Shown: positions 5,720 to 13,812 of the stretch, in pieces | How the letters are laid out: each line of letters starts with the position of its first letter | How positions within the stretch are numbered: position 1 is the first letter of the stretch | Assembly: GCA_040753075.1 (NCBI GenBank) | Contig: JBFMHA010000077.1 | Location: 1-18,342, forward strand | DNA length: 18,342 bases | Source of the DNA: UBA6814 sp040753075 | GTDB lineage: Bacteria > Desulfobacterota > Desulfovibrionia > Desulfovibrionales > Desulfovibrionaceae | Reading direction: 5' to 3' | Translations under genes and position numbers: made by a program | The notes under the pieces: model-generated | The model's database searches: none | What the model was told of the DNA's origin: nothing | What the model saw: the letters and a program-made list of their open reading frames with translations, nothing else

Positions 5720-6766
5720 CTACTTGCTGGTCTCGTAGTCCTGGCCGAACTTCTTCATGGAGTGGAAGATCTCGCCGAAGATGGGCTTTTCGGTCTTGGA
5801 CTTCTCCTCATAGAACTTGTCGGCCTCGGCCACCAGGGCGTCCTCGATCTCCTTGGGCACCCGGAGCACCTCGTTGCCCGCGGCGCGGAACTTCTCGATG
5901 GCCTTGATGGAGTCGGCCACCAGGAATTCGTGCTGGTCCTGGGTGTACTGGGCGATGAGGCCCTGCACGATGGTCTTGAGGTCCTCGGGCAGCTTGTTCC
6001 AGGCGTCCTTGTTCACGAAGAACACCTGGGGGTCGCTGGGGGCGCGGGTGGGGGAGATGTAGACGTACTTGGCCACCTCGTTGAAGTGCATGTTCCAGTT
6101 GGAGGCCAGGGTGGAGTACTCGAAGGCGTCGATGGTGCCGCGCTGCATGGCCTCGTAGAGCTCTCCGCCGGGGATGATGACCGTGGCCGCGCCCATGCGC
6201 TTGAGGATCTCGCCGCCGTCGCCCATGCAGCGGGCCTTGAGGCCCTTGATGTCCTTCAGGCCGTCCAGCTTCTTCTTGGAGTGGAAGAACACCTCCTGGG
6301 GCAGGGGGGACAGGGCGCCGGGGAAGGTCATGACGTTGTAGCCTTCCATCATCTTGTTCATGAGGTCCGCGCCGCCGCCGAAGTCGAACCAGGTGCGCAG
6401 GGCCTCGCCCGCCAGGGCGCCGGGCCGGGAGCTGATGAGGCCGGCGGCGCTCCACTTGTCCAGGTTGTACATGGGGCAGGTGTAGGCCATCTGGAGCACG
6501 TTCTCGTTGACCGCGTCCAGCTCCTTGTAGGCGGGCACGATGGAGCCGCCCACGAAGGGCTTCACTTCCAGGCGGCCGCCGGTGGCCTTGGTGATCGCGT
6601 TGCACAGCTTGTCATGGTAGATCTGGGACGGGTCGGAGGCCGGGCCGTGGCCCGAGGATTTCCAGACGATCTTGTCGGCAGCGTTCGCGCTGCCCTGCCA
6701 CGTGACGACGAAGGCCGCCATGATGGCGACGCAGAATACGCCCATCAGAACCTTGCACCGAGACAT
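5720..6766 (-). CDS. dctP: TRAP transporter periplasmic substrate-binding protein (DctP)
   Basis: This 348-residue exported protein captures the substrate in the periplasm for DctQM. A Sec signal peptide (hydrophobic 6-22) ends in SANA with predicted cleavage after Ala29. The mature part has the DctP-family fold signatures: LKDIKGLKARCMG with the carboxylate-binding Arg at ~179, and GGELYEAMQRGTIDAFEY (~200-217), which resembles the TakP-like branch that binds 2-oxo or 2-hydroxy acids. The ATG at 6766 has a perfect AGGAGG (6774-6779). With the glycerate kinase gene at the operon end and a CdaR-like regulator next door, D-glycerate or a related hydroxy acid is the most economical substrate guess. 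Sugar diacids are the alternative. Confidence 0.92.
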   Translation of the reverse strand: MSRCKVLMGVFCVAIMAAFVVTWQGSANAADKIVWKSSGHGPASDPSQIYHDKLCNAITKATGGRLEVKPFVGGSIVPAYKELDAVNENVLQMAYTCPMYNLDKWSAAGLISSRPGALAGEALRTWFDFGGGADLMNKMMEGYNVMTFPGALSPLPQEVFFHSKKKLDGLKDIKGLKARCMGDGGEILKRMGAATVIIPGGELYEAMQRGTIDAFEYSTLASNWNMHFNEVAKYVYISPTRAPSDPQVFFVNKDAWNKLPEDLKTIVQGLIAQYTQDQHEFLVADSIKAIEKFRAAGNEVLRVPKEIEDALVAEADKFYEEKSKTEKPIFGEIFHSMKKFGQDYETSK

Positions 6767-6842
6767 TCCTCATCCTCCTGTTGGTTAGACGCTTGTTGAC
6801 GCTTCCATACCGCCAGGCCGCGCCGGAACCGGCGCAGGGCCG

Positions 6843-7673
6843 TCAGGACACGAACAGCACGCTCCCCGTGCGGTTGTGGTAGAACCGGTCCGCGAACCCC
6901 TTGAGCTCCCCCAGGGCCGTGTCGCCGGTGCAGTGGGACACCCCGATGACCGCGATGTCGCTCTCCCGGAAATAGTCCAGGGTCCGGTCCAGGCCGGGCC
7001 GGGACGCCTCCACCAGGTGGGTGCCGCCGAGCACCGCGTGAATGGGCTGGCCCAGGCGCTCCCGCACCGTGTCCAGCATGTTCTTGACCCCCGGGTGGGA
7101 GCAGCCCAGGAGCACCACCAGCCCCCGGTCCGACTCCAGGGCCAGCAGGACCTCGTCGTCGAAGGGGTCCGGCCGCAGGGCGCCGTCCGCCAGGATCTTG
7201 AAGCGCGGGTTGACCAGTTCGTCCGGGTGCCGGCGGGGGAAGCCGGTGACCACGTGGACCCCGGGCGCGATCCGGCGCACGGGTTCGTCCAGGTGCGACC
7301 AGGGGATGCCGCGCTCTTCCAGGAAGGCCTCGCCGAAGTCGTTGCCCAGGTATTCGCAGGCCGCGCCCCGGTCGCCGTACTTGGCCGCGAAGAAGCCCCG
7401 GCCCACGGTGAGGCGGAAGCCGGAGGCGGCGTCCGCCAGGCGGCGCAGGCCGCCGGAATGGTCGTAGTGGCCGTGCGACAGGACCACGTGGTCCAGGCCG
7501 GACAGATCGATGTTGAGCTTGGCCGCGTTGCCCAGGAAGGCCCCGGACTGGCCGGTGTCGAAGAGGATGGAATGGCCGCCTGCGGCCACGTGGAGGCACA
7601 GGCCGTGCTCGGCCGCCAGGCCCTTGTGCTCGCCGGGCGAATTCTCGATGAGCGTGGTGACGGTCAGGGACAT
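6843..7673 (-). CDS. MBL-fold metallohydrolase (COG1237-like)
   Basis: This 276-residue cytoplasmic metallo-beta-lactamase-fold protein has the signature HGHYDH at residues 67-72 (His67, His69, Asp71, His72). Further metal-ligand candidates are His193 (GCSHPG) and His247 (SHCTG), and GGTHL contains His219. The pattern and an N-terminus reading IENSPGEHKGLAAEHGL match the group often labelled 7,8-dihydropterin-6-yl-methyl... synthase; most members have unknown substrates. The reading frame extends upstream to 7931, but the ATG at 7673 is preferred: it follows GGAAGGA and matches the family N-terminus, and the longer version would run through the divergent promoter region and into the cdaR-like gene. 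It lies 76 nt before dctP on the same strand, so it is probably the first gene of the transport operon. Its link to the substrate is not evident from sequence. Confidence 0.88.
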   Translation of the reverse strand: MSLTVTTLIENSPGEHKGLAAEHGLCLHVAAGGHSILFDTGQSGAFLGNAAKLNIDLSGLDHVVLSHGHYDHSGGLRRLADAASGFRLTVGRGFFAAKYGDRGAACEYLGNDFGEAFLEERGIPWSHLDEPVRRIAPGVHVVTGFPRRHPDELVNPRFKILADGALRPDPFDDEVLLALESDRGLVVLLGCSHPGVKNMLDTVRERLGQPIHAVLGGTHLVEASRPGLDRTLDYFRESDIAVIGVSHCTGDTALGELKGFADRFYHNRTGSVLFVS

Positions 7674-7724
7674 GGGCCATCCTTCCGCCGGGTGGAGCGG
7701 GCGGTGAGGTTGTTCAGTCTCTAG

Positions 7725-7753
7725 TGAATACGAAAACGCCGGAAGCGCTTCAA
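7725..7753 (-). promoter_or_regulatory. Possible promoter of the MBL-TRAP-kinase operon
   Basis: On the minus strand TTGAAG (7748-7753) and TATTCA (7725-7730) are 17 bp apart. The -10 match is weak, as expected for an activator-dependent promoter. It lies in the 154-bp divergent gap shared with the CdaR-like regulator and about 50 bp before the MBL start codon. Confidence 0.3.
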
Positions 7754-7800
7754 TTGGCAAGAACGAGAAAAAACCTTGAGGGATTGCCGGGTATTTGTAA

Positions 7801-7812
7801 TTTTGCACAAAA
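7801..7812. promoter_or_regulatory. Small palindrome TTTTG-CA-CAAAA before the cdaR-like gene
   Basis: The 12-bp inverted repeat sits 16 bp before the regulator's ATG, in the A/T-rich part of the divergent gap. It could be an autoregulatory site. I know of no consensus that it matches, so this is positional inference only. Confidence 0.25.
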
Positions 7813-7827
7813 AGCAAGGGGCGGGAT

Positions 7828-9063
7828 ATGCTCATCTCCGATGAATTGGCGCAGAAAATCGTGGATACTGCACAATGCCTGGTGCACCGCAACGTGAACG
7901 TCATGAACCGGGACGGGGTCATCGTGGGCACGTCCCAGCCCCAGCGCTACGGCAGCCGGCACAAGGGGGCCCAGGACGTGCTGGAGACCGGGGCCGAGGT
8001 GGACATCTATCCCACGGAGGTGGGGCTGTACCCAGGGTCCCTGCCCGGGGTGAACCTGCCACTGGTGCTGGACGGCCAGATCATCGGCGTGGTGGGGGTC
8101 ACCGGCGAGCCCGACGAGGTGCGGAGCACGGCCCGGCTGGTCAAGGCCATCACCGAGCTCATCATCGAGCGGGAGCTCCTGCAGCAGGAGGCCAGCTCCC
8201 GGCTGCGGCTCAAGGAGCAACTGGCCGAACTGCTCCTGTGGCAGAACGATCCGGGCACCCAGGGCCGCATCCGGCGGGCGGCCAAGGCCCTGGGCCTGGA
8301 CCTGGGGCTGCCCCGGGTGGTGGCGGTGGCCGACGTGTCCGGCCCGGCCGCGGCCCTGCGCGCCCGGCAGGGGGGCAACGGGTCGGTGCTGGACCGGGCC
8401 GCTGAGAGCATCCTGCGCCGGTTCGCCGAGGGCCCCGCCAGCGCGGGCTGCGACCTGGCGGTGGTGCTCCAGGACCGGTTGGTGGCCTTCCGGCCGGTGG
8501 CCGGGGAGGACCCCCGCGTCGCGGTGCGGGAGTGGACCGGCCGGCTGGAGGAGGCCTTCGCCGGCTGGCGGGGCGGGGAGGTGCGCTGCGGGGTGGGCGC
8601 GGCGGCCCGGGCCGTGGCCGAGTATCCGTCCTCCCTGCGCCAGGCCGAGTTCTGCCTGCGCATGGCCGGGGCCGGGGCTTTGGTGCGCACGGTGTACGAC
8701 ACCGGCCTGGCGGTGGGATACCTGCTGGCCGAGGCCGCCTCGGGCCCGGGCGGGATGCTCCTGCGCAGCCTGTTTCCCGAGGTGGAGGCCCTGCTGGACG
8801 GCCGGGAGCGCCTGGCCGAGACCCTGGAGGCCCTGCTCTCGCACAACCTGGAGATGGAGGCCACGGCGCACGCCCTGGGCATCCACCGCAACACCCTGGC
8901 CTACCGCCTGGGCCGCATCCAGGACGCCACCGGGCTGGACCCGGCGCGCCGTCTGGACCACGCGGTGCTGCTGCGGGTGGCGCTCCTGGTCCGCTCCCCG
9001 GGCGGCCTGCCCGCGGTCGAGACGGCCTACGGCCGGGCCGGGAGCGCGGCCGGGGCGTCGTAG
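7828..9063 (+). CDS. CdaR-like sugar-diacid/glycerate regulator
   Basis: This 411-residue cytoplasmic transcription factor begins with a putative sugar-diacid recognition domain (about residues 4-130: LAQKIVDTAQCLVHRNVNVMN, GVNLPLVLDGQIIGVVGVTG). Then comes a helical linker, a divergent middle domain, and a C-terminal PucR/CdaR-type helix-turn-helix (~335-385: NLEMEATAHALGIHRNTLAY, RLGRIQDATGLDP). E. coli CdaR (385 aa) activates glucarate, galactarate and glycerate genes. Divergent placement next to the MBL-TRAP-glycerate kinase operon argues that it controls that operon in response to the imported acid. The ATG follows AAGGGGCGGG. The 3' end overlaps the converging YdcF-like gene by 37 nt. 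Function assignment is family-based; the inducer is inferred. Confidence 0.88.
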   Translation: MLISDELAQKIVDTAQCLVHRNVNVMNRDGVIVGTSQPQRYGSRHKGAQDVLETGAEVDIYPTEVGLYPGSLPGVNLPLVLDGQIIGVVGVTGEPDEVRSTARLVKAITELIIERELLQQEASSRLRLKEQLAELLLWQNDPGTQGRIRRAAKALGLDLGLPRVVAVADVSGPAAALRARQGGNGSVLDRAAESILRRFAEGPASAGCDLAVVLQDRLVAFRPVAGEDPRVAVREWTGRLEEAFAGWRGGEVRCGVGAAARAVAEYPSSLRQAEFCLRMAGAGALVRTVYDTGLAVGYLLAEAASGPGGMLLRSLFPEVEALLDGRERLAETLEALLSHNLEMEATAHALGIHRNTLAYRLGRIQDATGLDPARRLDHAVLLRVALLVRSPGGLPAVETAYGRAGSAAGAS

Positions 9064-9707
9064 CTGTCTGGACCGAAGCGGCCGCCGAGCAGGAAGTAGG
9101 CCAGCTTGGCGGTTTCGGACAGGACCTTGAGCGCGGTCTGCTGGGTGCTCCACCAGCGGGCCGGAAAGGGCTCGTAGGGCGTGCCGCTCACCAGCACCCG
9201 CCAGCCCGGCAGCTCCCGGCCGAAGGTCAGGCGGGTGCGCAGCACGTGGTAGGGCGAGGTCACGACCACGAGGGTTCCGGGGCCGCGCCCCAGGATGCGC
9301 CGCAGCTCCTCGGCCTCCCGGGCGGTGCTCACCAGGCCCCGGCCGAAGACCTGGATGGCCGGCTCCGGCACGCCGCGGGCCGCGAGCAGTCGGCGGTAGA
9401 CCTCCTCCTGGGGCACGGGCGCGGCGTTCACGCTCTGGAGCAGGGCCACGTCCTTGGACTGCACCGGCGCGGACACGTACACCAGGGGGGCCAGGCCCCG
9501 GGCGTGGAGGTCCGCGGCGTGCAGGGGCCGGAAGGGCGAGCCGCCCAGCACCACGATGGCCGCGGCCGGCCGCTCCGGGGACAGGCCGGCCAGGTCGTCG
9601 TCCCGGGTCAGCCAGGCGCCGGCCAGGAGCAGGGTCGCGGCGCCCAGGACCAGCCCGGCCAGGCACAGGCCGCCGAAGGCGGCCAGCAGGCCCCGGAAGC
9701 GGCTCAT
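9027..9707 (-). CDS. YdcF/SanA/ElyC-like membrane protein (DUF218)
   Basis: This 226-residue protein has one N-terminal membrane helix (about 9-33) followed by a DUF218-type domain: AAIVVLGGSPFRPLHAAD (~48-65), LVYVSAPV, VSTAREAEELRRIL and LVVVTSPYHVLRTRLTF. Members (SanA, ElyC, YdcF in E. coli) affect envelope or peptidoglycan metabolism, but their enzymatic role is not settled. Topology suggests an inner-membrane anchor with the domain outside. The frame is open far upstream, but the ATG at 9707 is chosen because it overlaps the tgt stop as ATGA and gives the canonical N-terminus. It is the third gene of the nth-tgt operon, and its last 37 nt overlap the end of the converging regulator gene. 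The tail after residue ~205 looks non-conserved. Confidence 0.85.
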   Translation of the reverse strand: MSRFRGLLAAFGGLCLAGLVLGAATLLLAGAWLTRDDDLAGLSPERPAAAIVVLGGSPFRPLHAADLHARGLAPLVYVSAPVQSKDVALLQSVNAAPVPQEEVYRRLLAARGVPEPAIQVFGRGLVSTAREAEELRRILGRGPGTLVVVTSPYHVLRTRLTFGRELPGWRVLVSGTPYEPFPARWWSTQQTALKVLSETAKLAYFLLGGRFGPDSYDAPAALPARP

Positions 9708-10821
9708 GCCTGGGGCCCCCCGTAGGCTGCCTCCACCCCGGCCTTGTACGCGGCGAAGCGGCCTTCCAGCACGGCCCGGCGCGCGCCCCGGGCCAGGGCC
9801 AGGAAGTAGTGCAGGTTGTGGATGGTGTTCAGGCGGTAGGCCAGCAGCTCCCGGGCCACGTAAAGGTGGCGCAGGTAGGCCCGGGAGAAGCGGCGGCAGG
9901 CCAGGCAGGAGCAGTCCGGGTCCAGGGGGCCGTCGTCCTCGCGGTATTCGGCCCGCTTGATGTTCACCCGGCCCCGGGAGGTGAAGAGGGTCCCGTTGCG
10001 TGCGTTGCGGGTGGGCAGCACGCAGTCGAACATGTCGATGCCGGCCTCGATCCCGTCCAGGATGTCCAGGGGCGTGCCCACGCCCATGAGGTAGCGGGGC
10101 TTGTCCCGGGGCAGGAGCGGCGCGGTGCGCCGCATGATGGCCAGCATCTCCGGCTTGGATTCGCCCACGGACAGCCCGCCCAGGGCGTAGCCCTCGAAGG
10201 GGATCTCCAGGGTGCGGGCCGCGCTTTCGGCGCGCAGGTCCTCGAAGAATCCGCCCTGCACGATGCCGAACATGAGCTGGCCGCCCGAGCCCTGCGGGTA
10301 GGCCGCCCGGCAGGCCGCGGCCCACTTGGCGGACAGCTCCAGGGAGCGGGCCGCGTAGTCCCGGTCCGCGCCGTAGGGCGGGCATTCGTCCAGCACCATC
10401 ATGATGTCCGAGCCCAGGTTGCGCTGGATGGACACCACCTTGTCCGGGGAGAAGAAGTGGGGCGAGCCGTCCAGGTGGGAGCGGAACTCCACCCCCTCCG
10501 GGGTGAGCTTGCGCAGGGCCGAGAGGGAGAAGACCTGGAACCCGCCGGAGTCGGTGAGGATGGGCTTGTCCCAGGCCATGAAGCGGTGCAGGCCGCCGCG
10601 CCGGGCCACCAGGTCGTCCCCGGGCCGCAGATAGAGATGGTAGGTGTTGCCCAGGATGATCTGGGCCCCGGCGGCGTCCAGGTCGTCCGGGTCCACGCTC
10701 TTCACGCTGCCCACGGTGCCCACGGGCATGAACACCGGGGTCTGGACCGCGCCGTGCGCGGTCATGAGCGTTGCGGCGCGAGCCGCGCCGTCGGTGGCTT
10801 CAAGGATGAAATCGCCGGGGT

Positions 10822-10825
<4 letters not shown>
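9704..10825 (-). CDS. tgt: tRNA-guanine transglycosylase
   Basis: This 373-residue enzyme swaps guanine-34 of GUN anticodons for the queuosine precursor preQ1. All family hallmarks are visible: LGNTYHLYLRPG (58-69), the DSGGFQVFS motif with active-site Asp92, the GIVQGG loop (187-192), and GIDMFDCVLPTR with the nucleophile Asp region (262-273). The C-terminal zinc site is Cys305, Cys307, Cys310 and His336. Length is normal. The start is GTG at 10825, overlapping the nth stop as GTGA, and the stop overlaps the YdcF-like start as ATGA, so the three genes are translationally chained. This is a conserved housekeeping gene with nothing unusual in the sequence. Confidence 0.97.
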
Positions 10826-11460
<635 letters not shown>

Positions 11461-11762
11461 GGGCGCATGTGGCGATGGAGTCGCCCGCGGTCGCGGGCGC
11501 TGCCGCCTTGTAGCCCAAGTGCCTCCGGGACGCCAGCGCCGGATTGTCGACCGGGAGTGGACGGCTGTCCATCCCGGGTGGACGAATCCAGGGTGAGTGG
11601 ACAAGGACCGGCAGCGGCGCCCATTCTCTGGGCTGCCAACACTCGGGAATGGCATGACGTCCTGGGATGAAGAGGGTCCTGTCGACTGGCGCGGAATTTG
11701 TAGAGTGACCATTCAATTAGCGAGACGTTCGGAGTCGAGACAGCCCTCAAGGAGGTCGAGCC
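11461..11762. other. Divergent intergenic region between nth and the PilZ-like gene
   Basis: This is about 300 bp with no supported gene. It contains a short inverted repeat near nth (11483-11498), three direct copies of GTGGAC (11557, 11578 and 11597) about two helical turns apart, and a possible sigma-54 promoter at 11687-11702 facing the PilZ-like gene. The repeats could be activator sites for that promoter. Confidence 0.5.
11687..11702 (+). promoter_or_regulatory. Possible sigma-54 promoter of the PilZ-like gene
   Basis: TGGCGCGGAATTTGTA has the -24 GG and a -12 element with a 10-bp gap, but GT replaces the usual GC at -12. Transcription would start near 11713, about 50 bp before the ATG. 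No good sigma-70 alternative is visible nearby. Confidence 0.3.
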
Positions 11763-12107
11763 ATGCGAGCCGGAGCGGATGCCACCCCAGTGAACGCCAG
11801 GATGGAGTTGCGGGCCTACGCCGCCAACCACCAGAGCGAGGTGGTGGACCGCGAACACCGGCGCCGGGCCGATCTCATCTATGTCAACTACCGCGGCGCG
11901 AGGCTGCGGATTCCGGACTGGGAGCGCTCCCGGGCCTGGAAGGAGGGGCACGCCCTCATGCTCAACCTGGGCATCGCCTGCGCCCAGGGGATCACCGAGA
12001 ACGTCTCCTGCCTGGTGCGCTGGGTGCAGGGCGACGACCTGGGCGTGGATTTCACCCGGCCCCTGCCGGTGGGCGTGTCCGACCTGCAGGGCTGGCTGGA
12101 GCAGTAG
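11763..12107 (+). CDS. Degenerate PilZ-domain-like protein
   Basis: This 114-residue soluble protein resembles a single PilZ domain, the usual c-di-GMP receptor. The Arg-rich entry REHRRR (~30-35), a strand ending YRGARLRI, and a C-terminal strand pair CLVRWVQGDDLGVDF match the PilZ pattern. The second ligand motif (D/N-x-S-x-x-G) is shortened to N-x-x-G without the Ser. It may therefore bind c-di-GMP weakly, bind nothing, or act through protein contacts. The ATG at 11763 follows AAGGAGGTCG, a very strong ribosome site. It stands alone between divergent nth and a lipoprotein gene, with a terminator-like hairpin 90 nt downstream. An unrelated small beta-barrel protein cannot be excluded. Confidence 0.6.
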   Translation: MRAGADATPVNARMELRAYAANHQSEVVDREHRRRADLIYVNYRGARLRIPDWERSRAWKEGHALMLNLGIACAQGITENVSCLVRWVQGDDLGVDFTRPLPVGVSDLQGWLEQ

Positions 12108-12143
12108 TTTTCCCGGAGTCACCCCGCCTCCATCCCCCATGGC

Positions 12144-12186
12144 CCGTCCCCCCGGGCCGTCCCCTGCGGTCCGTCCCCCCGGGCCG
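12144..12186. repeat. 16-bp direct repeat, two copies
   Basis: CCGTCCCCCCGGGCCG occurs exactly at 12144-12159 and again at 12171-12186 (27-bp period), downstream of the PilZ-like gene. Each copy contains a C/G-rich palindrome core, and CATGG/CCATGGG lie outside the pair. It may be a low-complexity duplication with no function. Confidence 0.5.
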
Positions 12187-12196
12187 CTCCCATGGG

Positions 12197-12221
12197 CAGG
12201 GGCGCCTCCTCGGCGCCCCTG
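12197..12221 (+). terminator. Probable terminator after the PilZ-like gene
   Basis: CAGGGGCGCC (12197-12206) pairs perfectly with GGCGCCCCTG (12212-12221) around a 5-nt loop. Only a short CTTT follows a few bases later, so termination strength is uncertain, but position and the 10-bp stem fit. Confidence 0.5.
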
Positions 12222-12382
12222 CACTGCCTTTCCGGCGTTGTCTCGGGCCGGGTAAGCTGCTAGTGTCGGGTCGCGCAGCTCCGTCGCAGCCTTCTCGCAG
12301 CGCAATACATTGTCAGTGAAGGAGTTTTCTCGGCACAGCACGATCGCCGGCCCCATGCGCCCGGCTTCGTCCCGGAGAATCC

Positions 12383-13204
12383 ATGCCAGTCTCCCCGCTT
12401 CGTCCCGCCCTGCGTCTCGCCGCCCTCCTTGGCCCGGTTCTGTTGGTCCTGGCCGCCGCGGCCTGCGCCAAGCCCCCGCTGCCGGGCTATGGGGACCGGG
12501 CCGAGGCCCTGCGCACCGCCTCCCGCACCCCGGCTCCGGCGGATCCATCCGCCGGCGAGGGATACGTGAACGTGATCTGCCTGGCCGGGGATTCGGCTGG
12601 CCGCGCTCCCTACGACACCCTGTTCGGTTGCCTGCTGCGCGCCCGGGAGACGGGCAGCGGGGTGCTCGCCCTGCCCCGGGGGGTGTACCTGGGCCACGTG
12701 TCCGAACTCATGACCCGCACCCTCAAGTATTACCGGATGGAGGAGCAGTTCGACCGCTACCTGGGCTACCGGCTGGTGCTCAGGTTCCGGGAGGTGCGCA
12801 GCGAGGAGATGGAGGCTCGCGACGACTCGGAGAACGCCGGGCTGGCCGCGCACGGCGCGGGCCAGGTGGCGGCCTTCGTGGTGGGGCTGGGCTATGTGCC
12901 CCTGTCGCCGGTGGTTTTCCTGGTGGAGAGCGGGCTGGCCGAGCGCGAGCGGCGGCAGGTGGCGGAGGATGCGCGGACCAGGGGCGTTCCCGAGCCCGAC
13001 CGCGGGGCCGTGGACGTCACCTGGGAGGAGTACCGGGGGCGGTATGGCCGGCTCTGGGATCGGGTGGCCGGGACTGGACGGGCCGAGGCTCCCGAAGCCT
13101 ATGTGGTGGAGGAGTGCTACCTGGAGCGGCCCGGCCGGGGAGACATGCTGGAGGTGGTCCGCCGCCGCGAGGCGCCGGGCCGGGAAAATGCCGGAGGCAC
13201 GTGA
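12383..13204 (+). CDS. Putative lipoprotein, unknown function
   Basis: This 273-residue protein has an N-terminal lipoprotein signal: hydrophobic 11-27, lipobox AAAC with Cys28, then a Pro-rich linker (30-52). I do not recognise the mature domain. It contains YVNVICLAGDSAGRAPYDT, a stretch resembling LRFREVRSEEME, a hydrophobic segment (VAAFVVGLGYVPLSPVVFLVESGL, ~158-181) that could be a membrane hairpin, and a conserved-looking VEECYLERPG near the end. The ATG follows GGAGA. Its stop overlaps the start of the cyclic-nucleotide-binding gene as TGATG, so the two are translated together and may act in one pathway. Ordinary GC-rich composition gives no sign of recent transfer. Confidence 0.7.
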   Translation: MPVSPLRPALRLAALLGPVLLVLAAAACAKPPLPGYGDRAEALRTASRTPAPADPSAGEGYVNVICLAGDSAGRAPYDTLFGCLLRARETGSGVLALPRGVYLGHVSELMTRTLKYYRMEEQFDRYLGYRLVLRFREVRSEEMEARDDSENAGLAAHGAGQVAAFVVGLGYVPLSPVVFLVESGLAERERRQVAEDARTRGVPEPDRGAVDVTWEEYRGRYGRLWDRVAGTGRAEAPEAYVVEECYLERPGRGDMLEVVRRREAPGRENAGGT

Positions 13205-13680
13205 TGCAGGACGACAACCTGGACCGCTTGGCCGGCTTCAGGGTGGACCCTCCCGGCCGGGACGACTACGCCGCGCTCAGGGATATCCCGTTCTTCGACA
13301 TCTTCGGTTCGGACGAGGACCTGGCCCTCATCGCGCGCAAGGGGACCTGGCTCAGGGTCCCGGCCGGCACGGCGCTGGTGCGCGAAGGGGAGCTGGAGCA
13401 CGACTTCTTCGTGCTGGCGTCGGGCCGGGCCGAGGCGGTCAAGGGCGGCAAGCATCTGGCCCGGTTCGGCCCGGGGGACATCTTCGGGGAGATGGGGGCG
13501 CTGCTCTTCGAGAAGCGCACGGCCACGGTCACGGCCGAGGAGGAGTGCCTGCTCTTCCGCCTGCACATCGCGGCCCTGAACAAGCTCTCCCTGGCCACGG
13601 TGTTTCCCATCCTGGTCCATTTCTACCGTACCACGGCGCGGCGGCTCATGGCCGCGGACGCCACCATCGCCATGACCTGA
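13204..13680 (+). CDS. Stand-alone cyclic-nucleotide-binding domain protein
   Basis: This 158-residue cytoplasmic protein has a single CRP/CAP-type sensor domain (~28-140). Strand LRVPAGTALVREGELEHDFFVLASGRAEAV leads to the phosphate-binding cassette FGEMGALLFEKRTATV, which keeps the Glu and the Arg that contact cyclic nucleotide in CRP. The C-terminus is only a helix (ALNKLSLATVFPILVHFYRTTARRL). There is no helix-turn-helix, so it is not a transcription factor. Such single-domain proteins are thought to act as ligand-responsive adaptors. The ATG overlaps the lipoprotein stop (TGATG). The ligand (cAMP, cGMP or none) cannot be read from the sequence. Confidence 0.85.
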   Translation: MQDDNLDRLAGFRVDPPGRDDYAALRDIPFFDIFGSDEDLALIARKGTWLRVPAGTALVREGELEHDFFVLASGRAEAVKGGKHLARFGPGDIFGEMGALLFEKRTATVTAEEECLLFRLHIAALNKLSLATVFPILVHFYRTTARRLMAADATIAMT

Positions 13681-13691
13681 TCCCGGCGGGA

Positions 13692-13719
13692 TTGAAATAA
13701 TCCGGCGGGCGCGTATAAG
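13692..13719 (+). promoter_or_regulatory. Sigma-70-type promoter of the ferredoxin gene
   Basis: TTGAAA (13692-13697) and TATAAG (13714-13719) are 16 bp apart, each one base off consensus, which stands out in this GC-rich background. It lies about 95 bp ahead of the ferredoxin ATG, directly after the preceding gene's stop. Confidence 0.6.
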
Positions 13720-13812
13720 GATACTGCCGGTCCCGCCCGGCGGGTGGACGCCGCCGGCGCTCCGGCTTCGGCCCACGTTGTGCGCCGGACCCTTGCCCAG
13801 GGAGGTACGCCC

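Noticed and set aside
7674..7931. Upstream extension of the MBL-fold protein
   Set aside because: It would cross the divergent promoter region and the start of the CdaR-like gene. The ATG at 7673 has a ribosome site and a family-like N-terminus.
9708..10385. Upstream extension of the YdcF-like protein inside tgt
   Set aside because: The frame is merely open in high-GC DNA. The ATGA overlap and the signal-anchor N-terminus fix the start at 9707.
11461..11712. N-terminal extension of endonuclease III
   Set aside because: The family starts at MKTAQRAHEIF. The extra 84 codons have no domain features and occupy the intergenic region.
12144..12186. Start of a CRISPR or tandem-repeat array
   Set aside because: Only two copies of a C/G-rich 16-mer occur, with a short unrelated spacer and no cas genes.
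12108..12382. Possible small genes between the PilZ-like gene and the lipoprotein
   Set aside because: Only low-complexity frames are present, without ribosome sites. The stretch is better explained by a direct repeat and a terminator hairpin.
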